Shown: positions 1 through 11,639 of the stretch, piece by piece
Position numbering within the stretch: position 1 is the first letter of the stretch
How the letters are laid out: each line of letters starts with the position of its first letter
Assembly: GCA_016630905.1 (NCBI GenBank)
Contig: WBMQ01000002.1
Location: forward strand, 2,666,001 to 2,730,000
Length of the DNA: 64,000 nt
Direction of reading: 5' to 3'
Origin: Capillidium heterosporum
Taxonomy: Eukaryota > Entomophthoromycota > Entomophthoromycetes > Entomophthorales > Capillidiaceae
Notes under the pieces: generated by a model
What the model saw: only the letters and a program-made list of their open reading frames with translations
The model's database searches: none
Told to the model about the DNA's origin: nothing
Made by a program: the position numbers and the translations under genes

Positions 1-1967
1 TGTAAAAGCCCCTTCGAACATACTGCGTTTCGCTAATATGTAATTGTGTTTTGGGAACTGCTTTAAGCAGGTAATACTATTGAAAATACTACCACTACCA
101 CGATGCCTGGAAATACGAATTTATTGTTTATAAGGTGTCTGTTGAACATTTCATTTACCTTGCTTGGAGTTTTGGAGAAATGTGTATTTTTCTTGGTAAC
201 GCTGTATATTTATGTGCGGTGTTGAGTGGCTTTACTTACAATTTGCCACTTAGTAATCAATATATTGTTTAGGAACGCCAAGCCAGTGTAATTGATATGA
301 AATAGTAACATGAAATTTACATATAAGAAAGGAACATATGCTACTTGCAATATACGCCTTTTGAGTAGAAGTGAAGGTAGTGAAACATACTATGATATAG
401 ATGGAGTTTAATGTATTTAAAAAGTGTACTATGCTATCTATAAATCGATTATAAAGTATACTAGGTAAGCCATCATAAGATAATACCGTTGCTGATAAAC
501 TAATACAATTTACATTTAAGTCGAATCTATGTCTAAATTTGACATTTTACTATTGATATTGCCATAAACTTCGAATTGAAGAATAATTTTAAAAGGAATT
601 ACAACGGACAGTTTAGTTTGTATAAAAAACTTTAATCTGCTTAGATATTGAATTCCACAGTTACTTTGGTTCTTTAAGGAAGCAGCAGCTAAAGTTAATC
701 CTTCATTCAAACAATCCCTCATAAACCCAATGGACAATAAGCTTACATATTTCCTTGAAAAGGAGGGTATTGTTCAGATTTTTATATGCAATAGATATAG
801 TTTTCTTTAGTCCCTAATCCCAAGCGATCTTAAGACGTCCAGAAAAATTACTTTTCCTATATATTTGCTAGATATAAAATACTAGTTATCGCTTTAACAA
901 ACTACATCAATTGTTGAGCGAAGCTTACCCCTACAACTTTATAAAACTGTAAATGCTCATATCCCAGCAAAAAGTATATTTAACTATTTCCCGGCAGGCT
1001 GATTACCAAAAATAGCAAAAATTAATTTTATCTTCATCTAGGTTTCAAAGAAATGAAGTTTCACTTTGAGGCTCGAGCTTGGGAAAATTATATAGTAAAT
1101 CCAATAGAAGCCTTTTTGTTTCACTATAGATATACTGGTCTGTTTTTGAGAGAATGTACGATTGTAAAGTAAAACAACAAAATGAAAAGCTTAGTTTTAT
1201 ATCAAAGTTATACTTGAAGTTGAAGCACCTAGCTGCACTAGATTAATTGTGGTGGAGGTGCAAAAGCGGGACTGCCATAAACTTGATGGAGATAGGGATG
1301 TTAGAGGTACGCATATAACCCCTTTACTTGGAAAGTGATGTTTGTTAAAATAACTAAGTTGATAAATGAATATTTTATCGTCAATTGTAAAACAAATATA
1401 CACGTCCGAATTTCAAGAGCATTTTCAACTCCTATCACAGAGTGATAGGGATTGAACCTATCAATTGAATGGAGGTCAATATAGGTTAGAGAAATTGAAC
1501 AAAACCAAGTAAATGCTTCCTAGTGCTGTGATCGAGAATTTGGCATCAGCCTATTTAAGTTTTTGAGGAAGAGGGGAAGTATCAACCTAAAATAAAAAGG
1601 AGACATTCCACCCCATTACAATAAGTTGGGGGTCATCGTCTTATCCGAGTTGATGAAAATCCAAGTATGAGCTTTGGTGGCAGTTATTGGAGCATGGGCT
1701 CGACCAAGATGTTTATCCCTCTCGAACGGAACCAAGTTTGTACATCTTTACATTAAAAGCTTTCTCTATATACCTAAGGGGTTCGGTATGGAATATAGTT
1801 TCACGTAAGAAATAGGAGCACTGTTGGAAAAATAGGCAGCAACTATTCATCCACTACCCCTATAGCACATACTTTCGAAATAAACGATGCTATATATATA
1901 TATCGAGTAGTATTCAATTGTAGTAACATCAAGCAACACTGCATCAATAATTTAGTAAACCATCAGT
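1..1967. other. No gene seen; left flank of the GDSL array
   Basis: I see no convincing gene in this AT-rich stretch. From about 1000 on it carries blocks that recur upstream of the other GDSL copies. One block near 1000 contains ATTACCAAAAATAGCAAAAA and has counterparts near 3310, 4545 and 6465. Another near 1300 runs GTACGCATATAACCCCTTTA and has counterparts near 4770 and 6770. The first 60 bases resemble the block near 6570 (AAAAGCCC, then GCGTTTCGC against TCGTTTCGCC), so the array may extend left of the window. An AT run at 1890-1905 sits just before the first gene, as in the other copies. Confidence 0.5.
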
Positions 1968-2940
1968 ATGAAATTACTAATTCCAATTCTATTCATCATA
2001 AAAGCTGCATCTCTAACTATACCAGGACTTCTCGATTTGTCATCCTGTTCGCCCACATTATCCACTTCCAATTCTAAAATTAGCACCAGGTGCACAGCTA
2101 ACCCAATACGATCGTGTCATAAGTTTCGGAGATAGTCTGAATGACAACGGAAATCTGTTCAAACAAACGTTGGGCCTATACCCAGATGTTGGACACTACT
2201 GCAAAGGTAGATTTTCCAACGGTATAGTGTGGGTAGAATATCTGACCAACATATTATCCAAGTATTTCGGTAATGCAGATGTCGAATTAAAAGATTTCTC
2301 AGTAGGTGGAAGCTCTGTAAAGTTTTCCTTGCAAGGTCTCTCACCCATAATCACTTCACTGGACCAGCAGATATCGATACGATTCCCAGCTTACAAGCTT
2401 ATTTCTCCAAACAAAAACTATAGGAACACGTTGGTTACCATATGGTTTGGTGGTAACGACTACCTGGTAACTAATACAACACCATCTCAAGTCATAGCGA
2501 AGTACGAAGATTTGATCAAAACGAAGCTGTTGACTATAGATTTGAATACTTTGCTATTAGGAGATTTGCCACCTTTAGACCGTCCATTAGGAAACTATAC
2601 GCAAGAAGAATTAAATCGCCGCATTCAATTCACTAGCCAACACAACGAGTTGTTCGCTGCTATGGTTACCAGGTTAAATGACTATATAGCTTCCAATACT
2701 ATAAACACTAGGTTAATCACCTTCAAAACTGGCGATTTACTAAATCCGTTGTTACAAGGTCAGTTGGACAGTGATTTCTTCAGTAGTTCTTTGGTCATCG
2801 ATAAACCTTGTTCAAGTGAGAGTATAGCTGTCGATATCTGTGAGAACCCGAACGACTATTTGTTCTGGGATTATAACCACCCTACAACCGCTGTACATAG
2901 ATATATGGGGTATAAAGTCTGTGGAATGCTATCCCAATGA
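1968..2940 (+). CDS. Secreted GDSL/SGNH esterase, array copy 1 (one frame break after the signal peptide)
   Basis: This is a secreted acylhydrolase of the SGNH fold, likely acting on ester bonds of lipids or acetylated sugars outside the cell; the substrate is unknown. The ATG at 1968 opens a hydrophobic signal peptide (MKLLIPILFIIKAASL). The catalytic part lies one base out of phase and is open from about 2065 to the stop. It shows block I SFGDSLNDNGN with the Ser nucleophile, a GGSS block, WFGGNDY (the oxyanion Asn block) and WDYNHPTTAVHRY with the Asp-x-x-His pair. Total length of about 320 residues fits the family, which includes fungal carbohydrate esterase family 16-like enzymes. Comparison with copies 2 and 3 puts one extra base near 2061-2065, in the linker between signal peptide and domain. 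No intron fits there. The domain itself has no defect, so assembly error or very recent loss are both possible. Confidence 0.75.
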
Positions 2941-3784
2941 TTCATCTTAATAAGAATAAAATTTAACTTTTTACTAATTTTTTTTTAATAATGCTATTAA
3001 ATGGATGCTTATACATTTATATACCATAATAGTAATTGATATACCTGAAAGGCAGTTGCGGCCATAAAACATGTGTATCTGTAGTCTTGGGTGAAATTCA
3101 GATGATGACCATGAAATTAAAATACTATAATCTGTTGATTAAGCTAACAAACCAGCCGAAGTTGCTCTTGATCAGCTAGATATCTCTTCAAGTATCGGTT
3201 GATACTCACAGGTATTTCTATGCTACTTCCTGACAGTAATATTAAATTCATGTGAATTCTATTCACAGCATATTGATAAAAGACATTTATATACTTTCCA
3301 GAAATATAAACTACCAGAAATAGTAAAAATTAGCTTTACTTTAGTACAGGTTGCAAAGATTTTAAAAAGCAGTACTTCATTTCGAAGTCCACAACCCTTA
3401 GAAATGTCAATAATACAACTATCCAATAAATGTTACGTAAATCAATCAATAGGAAACTTTGTTGGATAGGATTTACTCATAAGTTCTGCTATCCTAGTAA
3501 ACAAAATTTTGAACTCATCTATAATGTGTATCAAAGTTCAGTAGTGTGGACCTATAATTCCAAGTCCATTACTATCGAAAGCGTGATGTATCCTAAATAA
3601 ATATTTATACTATATGTATATCCTTTTATACCTCGAAGTAATGAGCTGCTCTTACTACCTTCAAGACAATCTTATACTCATAGATGGTCGATTCAAAGCA
3701 TCTTATCAAGAACTACCGTAAAAGGATCCAAAATATCAAATACAATATCTTGCAATAAAAATATAAAAGTAGTAAGCTATCAAC
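2941..3784. repeat. Spacer of the GDSL array
   Basis: No gene is seen. The spacer carries the array's recurrent non-coding blocks, including CCAGAAATAGTAAAAATTAG near 3310 and GGTTGCAAAGATTT about 40 bases further on. These match the upstream blocks near 1000, 4545 and 6465, so whole gene-plus-promoter units were duplicated rather than coding sequence alone. Confidence 0.5.
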
Positions 3785-4154
3785 ATGAAGTTCTTGATCC
3801 CATCTCTATTTACTATAGGAGTGACCAGTCTCTCATTAGATCTTTATAATTCGTCAGCTTATGCTCTCAAGCTATCCATCCCCACCTCAAATTTAGAAAC
3901 AGACACATGTTTACTCACTTAATATTACGCCATAAATTTCAATAGCAGTTTAGACAACAACAGTAGCTTGTACAAACAGACTTTGAGTATATATTCAGGT
4001 TTCAATAATTACTGCAAAGGTAGGTTTTCCAACAAAAGCTTGGTGTTGAATATCTGTGAACCCAAACAGCTATTTGTTCTGGGATTTCAACCATCCTACC
4101 ACCGTTGTACATAGCTACCTAGGGTATACTATTTACCAGATATTATTTCAATAG
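3785..4154 (+). pseudogene. Internally deleted relic of a GDSL esterase
   Basis: This is a fourth array member. It keeps a signal-peptide start (MKFLIPSLFTIGVTSLSLD), a worn block I region (SSLDNNSSLYKQTLSIYSGF instead of GDSLNDNGN), the NYCKGRFSN stretch and then jumps directly to the C-terminal block (LFWDFNHPTTVVHSYLGY). The central part with GGSS and GGND blocks, some 550 bases, is missing. Several frame breaks separate the parts and the nucleophile motif is lost, so it cannot be an active enzyme. Order and spacing within the array identify it as a duplicated unit that decayed. Confidence 0.8.
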
Positions 4155-5140
4155 ATCTTTTCTACATATGATTGCAATAAAATGTATACTATTTTAAAAA
4201 ACTCACCATACTATACAAAAAATTAAAAACATATATACATTTTAATGGTGGGTGGTATGCCTAAAGACAACAAGTTTAAAAGTATATATCAGTAAATTTG
4301 TATGGAGCTCAAGCAGATGACCCTGAGATTATAAGTCACATGTTCTACCAGCAAAGCTAGCAAGGTATCATAAGCTATCTCTCGATCATATAGAAATTTC
4401 TCCAAGTACCTATATATATATACAAACATTTCTATATCGCTCATTAACGATACTTATTTAATTAGAACGAAGGCTGCCCATAACAAAGAATATAGTCTAC
4501 CCCGGGTAAAAGGTATTTAGGTATCTTCCGGTAAAGCCTATTACCAAAAATGGTAAAAATTAATATCACTTGCATTCAAGGAACAAAGCTTTGGAAATTT
4601 AGGTTTCAGTTCGAATCTTAGGAATTTTGGGAAAGCTATACACCAAATCCAATATGAGCATTTTGCTTAGTAATAGCTATATTGGCTTATATATTTGAAA
4701 GTTGTATAGTTGAAGTATGAAGGTGGGACTACTATAGATTCGATAGGAGGTAGGGGTATGGAGGGTATGCATATGTCCCCCTTACTTATAAAGAGTTATT
4801 GGTGTCAACGAATTTAGTAAATGAAGCACTTTTATAGATTTCTATAAAGGAGATATATGCGTCTTCTATATTTTTAGAGTGCTTAAATGACATTTCATTT
4901 AATATGCTTTTAAGGGGCCCGATATAGAATGTACTTTATGTAAAATATAGGAGATACGTTAGAGGATATAGAGTATGGTTCAGGTAGAAAATAGGGATCA
5001 CGTTGGGAAAAATAGTTAGTTGTTGTTTGTTTACTACTCCTGTAGTACATACCTTTGAAAAAGTAATGATATATATATAATAATTTCAGATTACAATGGC
5101 ATCAAGAAAATATACCTCAGTAATTCAATAAACTATCAAT
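4155..5140. repeat. Spacer of the GDSL array
   Basis: No gene is seen. It repeats the order of blocks found at 1000-1950 and 6465-7220: an ACCAAAAATGGTAAAAAT block near 4548, an ATGCATATGTCCCCCTTACT block near 4768 and a TA run near 5070, just before the next start codon. The shared order supports duplication of complete units including promoters. Confidence 0.55.
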
Positions 5141-6119
5141 ATGAGATTATCCATCCCAGCCCTACTTGCAGTAAACGTAGCCGGAAAGGCCATATTTGGG
5201 CTCAACGATGCACCCTCCTGTTCACCTTCACTACCAATTCCAACCCTAAAGCTAGCAGGCTGGCACTAAATTGCAACGGTACGATCGTATAATAAGTTTC
5301 GGTGACAGCTTAAACGATAACTGGCAATTTATTAAAACAGACGTTGAACCTGTACCCCTGACAAGAAGCACTACTGCAATGGTAGATTTTCCAACGGTAT
5401 AGTATGGGTGGAGTACCTAACAAATATCTTATCCAAATATTACGGCACCAACACCAACATCGAACTGAAAGATTTCTCTGTAGGTGGTAGTTCGGTACAG
5501 TTCTCTTTGAAAGCGCTTTCGCCTATAATAACTTCATTGGATCAGCAGATTTCCAAACAATTTCAAATCTACAAGCAAGCTTCCAACAACAAGAGCTTCA
5601 AGAACACTTTGGTTACCGTCTGGTTCGGTGGTAATGACTACCTTGTGACAAAAGTTACACCGCCCCAAGTAATTACAAAATACGAAGAGTTAATTAAGAC
5701 GTACCTGCTGACTATAGGTTTAAATACATTGTTGCTAGGGGACTTGCCACCCCTATTCCGACCTCTAAAGAACTATACTAAGGAGGAAGGAGATCGTCTC
5801 ATCCAATATACCAGCCAGCACAACACCTTATTCGCAGCTATGGTAACCAGGATTGAATCAATTTATAAGTTCCAGAAAATTGAACACTCGATTAATTACC
5901 TTCGAGACTGGTGACTTCCTAAATCCGTTGATAGAAGGTCAGTTCGATAATGACTTTTTTGACAGTCCCTTAATTGTCGATAAACCTTGCTCGGATAAGA
6001 AGTTATTTGTCAATATCTGTAATAACCCAAATGAGTACCTGTTCTGGGATTATAATCACCCTACTACAGCTGTACATAGATATATGGGGTATAAGATCTG
6101 TGGTATGCTGCCTCAATAA
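5141..6119 (+). pseudogene. GDSL/SGNH esterase, array copy 2, with several frame breaks
   Basis: This is a full-length paralogue of copies 1 and 3. The ATG at 5141 opens a signal peptide (MRLSIPALLAVNVAGKAIFG) followed by SCSPSLPIPTLKLA. Compared with copy 3, four single extra bases shift the frame: near 5264, near 5320, near 5360 and near 5852. Between them all catalytic blocks survive: SFGDSLNDN, GGSS, WFGGNDY and WDYNHPTTAVHRYMG. There are no substitutions to stop codons within the aligned frame and the protein sequence is otherwise well kept. This is unusual for an old pseudogene and means either a very recent loss or base-insertion errors in the assembly. The first 180 bases are nearly identical to copy 3, which suggests gene conversion. 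Confidence 0.7.
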
Positions 6120-7229
6120 TTTTGATCTCTAATTTTTAAAATAAATGATATGTACTTTATTGAAATTTCTTTATACTGATAGAAAATTCATTTATATATA
6201 ATATAGTAATAATTGGCAATACAAAAAATACAGGTGGTTTTATATATAATTTAAGCCATGATTCTAATCTTAAAAATCTCATACTCTATCGATAAACAAG
6301 GTGTCACAAGCTACCTTTGGATAAAATGAAAATTTCCTCAGATACATATAGGGATTTACATCAGTCCTTGAAAACAATGGTATATTGAGTTTCTATGAAG
6401 ATTTTTAATAACAAAATAGCATGTTCTACCTCGGATAAAATATTGTCAGGATTTCTTCAGCAGTGTCTATTACCATAAGCAGTAAAAATAGATTTACTTT
6501 GATTTAGGTTTCAAAGCCTTCAAAAGCTGGGTTTCATTTCGAAGACAGAGGTTTACAAAAGATGGATAAAAGCCCGCAAGCTTTTCGTTTCGCCACAGTT
6601 ATATTAACTCTTGTATTTGAAAGGAAGTGTAGCTAAAAGTAAAATGGTTGAATATGAGACTGGCTTTAACGATAAATTTATACTTGAGATGAGTGCGCCT
6701 AATCATACTAAATTCGCTACATTTAAATTACCAAGATAAGAATATTAAAATAGGCGTTGGAGGTATACATATATCCCCCTTAATTGGAAAGTAGCTGTTA
6801 TTAGAATTAATAGCAATAAATTGGTGAATAAAAGTTTTATTTTTCTATTGTGAAGCAGATGCATATGCCTTGTAAGCTTGTAGAATCTTGTTTTAAAATT
6901 TACCAAGTATTCTTTAAGAAATCCAATGTAAAGTATAGTTCTTGAAGAATATTAGGACTATATCGAAAAATAGCTAGTGCAGTGCTTGCATTTCGTTTAT
7001 ATACCAGATATGGTGCCGAACCAATAACTACTATAGTAGCAAACTCAGCTATTGCTTTTATTGGTTCCAAGTCCTATCGGGCATGGACAACGAGACGTAA
7101 GCCCATATAGTTGTTTACTTAATACCCCTGGATTATACACCTAACAAAAAATAAATGATATATATAGACTGGTGCTGAATTACAACGACATTAAGCAGAT
7201 ATACACCAGTAATTTAATAAACTATCAAT
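6120..7229. repeat. Spacer of the GDSL array
   Basis: No gene is seen. It carries the block ATTACCATAAGCAGTAAAAA near 6470, the block GTATACATATATCCCCCTTA near 6765 and a TATATA stretch near 7160 before the next start. The 70 bases before the copy 3 start are closely similar to those before copy 2 and share AATAAACTATCAAT directly at the ATG. Confidence 0.55.
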
Positions 7230-8205
7230 ATGAGATTATCCATCCCAGCCCTACTTGCAGTAAACGTAGCCTGGAAAGGCCATATTTGGGTTCAACAATG
7301 CACCCTCCTGCTCACCTTCACTACTAATTCCAACCCTAAAGCTAGCGGCTGGCACTAAATTGCAACGGTACGATCGTATAATAAGTTTCGGTGACAGCTT
7401 AAACGATAATGGTAACTTACTGAAAAAGACATTGGGCCTGTACCCCGGCAAAAACCACTACTGTAATGGCAGATTTTCCAACGGTATAGTGTGGGTGGAG
7501 TACTTAACCAAGATACTATCCAACTACTACGGTGCCAGTATGGATGTTGAATTGAAGGATTTCTCTGTAGGTGGTAGTTCGGTACAGTTCTCTTTGAAAG
7601 CGCTTTCACCTATAGTAACTTCATTGGACCAGCAGATTTCCAAACAGTTCCAAAGCTATAAAAAAAGCTCTACTAACAAGAGCTTCAAGAATACGTTGGT
7701 TACCATATGGTTCGGTGGTAACGACTACCTTGTGACAAAAATTACACCACCTCAAGTAATTACAAAATATGAGGAGTTAGTTAAGACGTACTTGCTGAAT
7801 ATAAACTTGAATACTCTGCTATTAGGAGACTTACCGCCTCTAAACCGACCTCTGAACAACTATACGGAGGAAGAAGAAAACCATCGCATCCAATTTACCA
7901 ACCAACACAACGAACTATTTGCCGCTATGGTCACTCGGTTGAACCAATTCATAGCTTCCAACAATCTAAATACCAGATTACTCACCTTCAAGACCAATGA
8001 TCTTTTAAACCCTTTATTAGAAGGCCAGTTCGACAACGACTTCTTCGACGGACCCTTAATCACTGACAAGCCTTGTTCGGATGGGAATTTGTTTGTCGAT
8101 ATCTGTGATAATCCGAACGGGTACCTGTTCTGGGATTTCAACCATCCTACCACTGCCGTACATAGGTATATGGGATATAAAGTTGGCGGTATGCTGGCTC
8201 AGTAA
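7230..8205 (+). CDS. Secreted GDSL/SGNH esterase, array copy 3 (one frame break near the start)
   Basis: This is the best preserved array member. The ATG at 7230 begins the same signal peptide as copy 2 (MRLSIPALLAVNVA). One extra base near 7272 shifts the frame relative to copy 2. The rest, from GFNNAPSCSPSLL on, is open to the stop at 8203-8205, about 320 residues in all. Motifs in order are RIISFGDSLNDNGN (Ser nucleophile), FSVGGSSVQF, TIWFGGNDYLV and YLFWDFNHPTTAVHRYMGY (Asp-x-x-His). It is a secreted esterase or lipase of unknown substrate. A start inside the domain is possible but would remove the signal peptide, so a sequence error near 7272 is the likelier explanation. Confidence 0.75.
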
Positions 8206-9197
8206 TCCTATCTATACTATTTACAATAAATTTTTTACTTATTACCATAAAGTTCATTGTACCAATAGCAAAGTTATTTTTCTATACATACACGCTATAA
8301 TATAGATCAAAATAACTACAAAATAACAGACTCAAAGATACGAATATAAATGACTTTATATGGGTTCTTACTATGACCCTGATATTCAATCTCATGTTCT
8401 ATCGACTGAACTAACTTTGTATCAGAGCTGCTCTGGATACGATAAAAATTTCTCAAAGGCATTTACAAGTTCCTACAGTCATTTTATACCAGTTTTTGAA
8501 GACTTTTCCTATAGTTAGCTAATACAAAAACTATCTACAGCCACTTTCTACTACAAAAGTATTCGCTTATTTATAGCAACTTAAACGCTACTTGGCAAGT
8601 TGGAAGAAATCTAGAATCACACTCATACTCTTTTTAATCCTTGAAGAAATAGTGAATCTGAACTATAACAAAGTAAAAAGGCATTTGTTTGATAACATTG
8701 ATAAGCCAAGGAATAGCTATAGCAAATTGATGTTTCTAATTGCAAAGTTGCAGCATTTAGATTATTGGAAGGAAATACCCAAATGGGAAAAGCTTTCGAA
8801 CTTGAACAATCTTATCTTGCATTCCTTCCTTATAAAGAGATGTTTTTAATACTTTTATAATAGACTCATTATTTATTAATAAAGTTTATATGCTTAGAAA
8901 TTTTTTGAAATTGTTGGTCTTTAAACACTCCTTCCCAGATAAAACAAGGCTTAAAATATGGAAGCTACATCAGTTATGCCAATTTTCAAACCATATACTG
9001 ATATGAACATGTTTTGGAAAATATTATTTAATAGTGATTATAGTTGGTCCTTATCTCCTATTTAAAGCCAGCTAAAAGTTTAGCTATAGATAGCTTTATA
9101 GTATTCCATTGTTAAATATGTGTAATTATAAATATATACTAATACAGGAAAGACATATCGAATTGTTTGTAAAACCGATTTAAAACCTGATAAAATA
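8206..9197. other. Spacer; one unidentified open frame
   Basis: The first 350 bases resemble other array spacers (for example AAAAATTTCTCAAAGGCATT near 8443). An open frame at about 8570-8849 encodes a lysine- and leucine-rich stretch without an ATG at its start. I do not recognise it; it may be a relic of another gene. Nothing else is supported. Confidence 0.3.
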
Positions 9198-11015
9198 TTG
9201 GTATATAAAGCCGCAATTTACACACTAACGTGTATATTACATTTCAAAGTTAAAAATGAACTTGCGCTTCCAGCATTGTATGTAGCTCCTCACAACTTTT
9301 CCTTAATATTGACTAACCAAAGCTTAACTTACGACTACATAGTAGTAGGGAGTGGTATAGGTGGAGATACTTTGGTCCCTCCAACTTTCCAAATCTACCT
9401 TTAGTGTGTTGTTTATTGAAGCTGGTCCCGATTATTCAAGTGAACTAATTACTACCCTGTTCTATCATGGAGTAGCAGCAAGTAGCTCCAACATTGCCTT
9501 CAACTACTCCGTCTAATACTTCAGTCAAGGATACTTATCTGGTGCTATATAATCTACCCAAGGGTAGGCAACTTAGGCAGATGTTCTAGGCACAGCGTTA
9601 TGACCACTGTGCTTCCAACTACTTTAGATTACGATAGGGTGGTCGACAGCACTAGTGGTATAAGCTGGAGTGAGAAAAATATGCGTGAGAGGTACTTTAA
9701 GCAGTTAGAGAAGAACGAATACTCAAGTAAAGTCAACGTCAAGAATTACGGATTTGAAGGCTGGCTACTTATCAACTACGTAAATATAAGCCAGAAGTTC
9801 AAGCTGGACCTACCTCTAAAGGAAGTTGTTATCAATTCCATAACTGTAGACGAACCATTTATCAATATCAATGGTTACGACAAAGATAGTGTACCAAATG
9901 CCGATAAATCAGGTAAAGTTTTAATTCCTATGTTGGTTAATGATACCAGCTACCAAAGGTATGATTTCTCAAAGGTGATTAAAGAGCCTTAAAGATTAAC
10001 TATATGGACCGATACCTTGGTTACCAAACTCATCCCCAATAAAGCAACGACGGTGTAACTGAGATTGAGTTTTCAAAAGGAAAATATCTCTATAAGGCCT
10101 CCCATTTCGTTTCTCAAGAACACATTAGAAACGCACAAGTCGATAAAGTCTATGCTAGTAAGGAAGTTCTACTATCGGCTGGCATTTTCAATTCACTTCA
10201 AATCTTAATGTTAGGTGGTATTGGACCCAAACGTGACCTAGAGTCCCTGGGTATATAAGTAAAGATTGGTTTAGAAGGGATAGGCAAGCATCTCATGGAC
10301 AAGCACACCAACTCAATAGCATTAGCTTATTCCAAGGATTTTAACATATTTTAAAACTATGAATTCATTACTAATTCCTTCGATCTCTGCTTCAAAGATT
10401 ACAAGAAAAACCAAACTGGACCATATATTTTTAATAGAGTTATAAATGGTACATTTATTTAAGACGGATGATAGGTTAAGTTAATCCAACTTCATCGCGG
10501 TGCAAGTAGCTGGAAGTGCTCGCGCATTTCCTCCAAGGTCAAACTGGGATGTAAAGTACGGAGAATACAACAGTACTTTGACTACCTTCATGTTCAAAGC
10601 TCAGCCTAAAGATACTGGGTTTGTAACTTTAAATTCTTCATCACCTTACGACCCACCAAATATAAATTTCAATAAATTTATGGATGGATCCCCAGCTTCT
10701 GATCTAGCTTTCATAATCTCGGCTATAAAATGGATACGTTTTTAACTGCAACTACTTGATTTGAGCGCCTTTGAGTTGACACCTGGTCCTAACGTAGTCA
10801 GTGATATAGATGTCGAAAAGTACATTCGTGAGAATAAGGCTGGTAAAGAGGACGATGTACTTGCTGTTTTAGATAAGGAGTTCAAAGTTCGAGGCGTTGG
10901 CAGTTTGAAAGTCGTTGATACTAGTTCTTTTCCTAACCCACTGGGATACTTTCCTAGTTTTTATAGTCATATGTAGAGTCTGAAGGTTGCTGATATGATT
11001 TTAAATGTAGATTGA
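9198..11015 (+). pseudogene. Decayed GMC-family FAD oxidoreductase
   Basis: This is a broken member of the glucose-methanol-choline oxidoreductase family. Recognisable parts in order are the FAD-binding YDYIVVGSGIGG (9329-9364), VLFIEAGPDYSS in another frame (near 9405), a CSRHSVMTTV segment corresponding to the signature loop, about 130 well kept codons at 9600-9992, then LSAGIFNSLQILMLGGIGP (near 10176), and VVDTSSFPNPLGYFPSF near the C-terminus. At least three frameshifts and several in-frame stops interrupt it. The loop that normally carries the catalytic His (HPxGTCKMG) is absent between the IRENKAG and KEDDVLAVL segments. It was probably a secreted or peroxisomal-type alcohol or sugar oxidase. 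The stop codons make real decay certain here, unlike in the neighbouring GDSL genes. Confidence 0.85.
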
Positions 11016-11639
11016 ATAAAATAATTTTCCTTAGAATGTAGGTTCGTTAAGTTTAATTAATAAAGTAGTGTTGAGGCTATGTCCTATATATTGCTACTTT
11101 TTATATAAGTGGTCATTTCAGTATTCATACAGTATTATGAATATAAATTGAGGCATCGACTTAGTAATATAAGTAAAAAATTATAATGCTTCACAATATA
11201 TAGAAATTTGTCTATTGGTATTGAGTATTTGAACTTATCTAGTGATTTGATTTATATCAATTACACTGGTAGATGAAAAGCTTAACATAATAAACGATAG
11301 TAAACTTAAATCCATCAAATAACAACCAGGTATTCTAAACGTAACAAAATATGTATTTTATAATTATAGTAGCCATGTAGCTTTAATAATCCTATCAAAG
11401 GATCTGGATTAGTAGCAGCGTATGTAGATTTTAGCTTGCACCTCATCAAATTCAAAAGCTTCCATCATGTTTTAATAAAGTATAAAAAATTAGATCTAAA
11501 ATGAAGCATCCTAAAATATAAGTAAAGCAGGATCCACAAGAGACAACAAAAAATCAAATACAATAATAGTTTAATAAATAAAACCTTACTGAAAGGTATA
11601 GGTGCGTACAGCTCAAATAATATATATAACTATTCCCAA
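11016..11639. other. No gene seen
   Basis: AT-rich spacer between the GMC relic and the convergent gene on the minus strand. It should contain the 3' ends of both; nothing else is visible. Confidence 0.5.

Noticed and set aside
516-737. 73-codon minus-strand open frame
   Set aside because: No ATG, no motif and no context; expected by chance in this much sequence.
1430-1470. GGGATTGAACCTATCA, resembling an inverted tRNA T-arm
   Set aside because: No acceptor stem, D-arm or anticodon arm can be drawn around it.
5350-5370. CCC-TGA-C at a frame change in GDSL copy 2, as a programmed +1 frameshift site
   Set aside because: The pattern resembles known +1 sites, but the other breaks in the same family occur at unrelated sequences and copy 3 has no break here, so a programmed event is not supported.
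5400-8160. An alternative view of the GDSL genes as intron-containing, to explain the frame changes
   Set aside because: No GT-AG pair at the break sites restores the frame, and the three copies break at different places.
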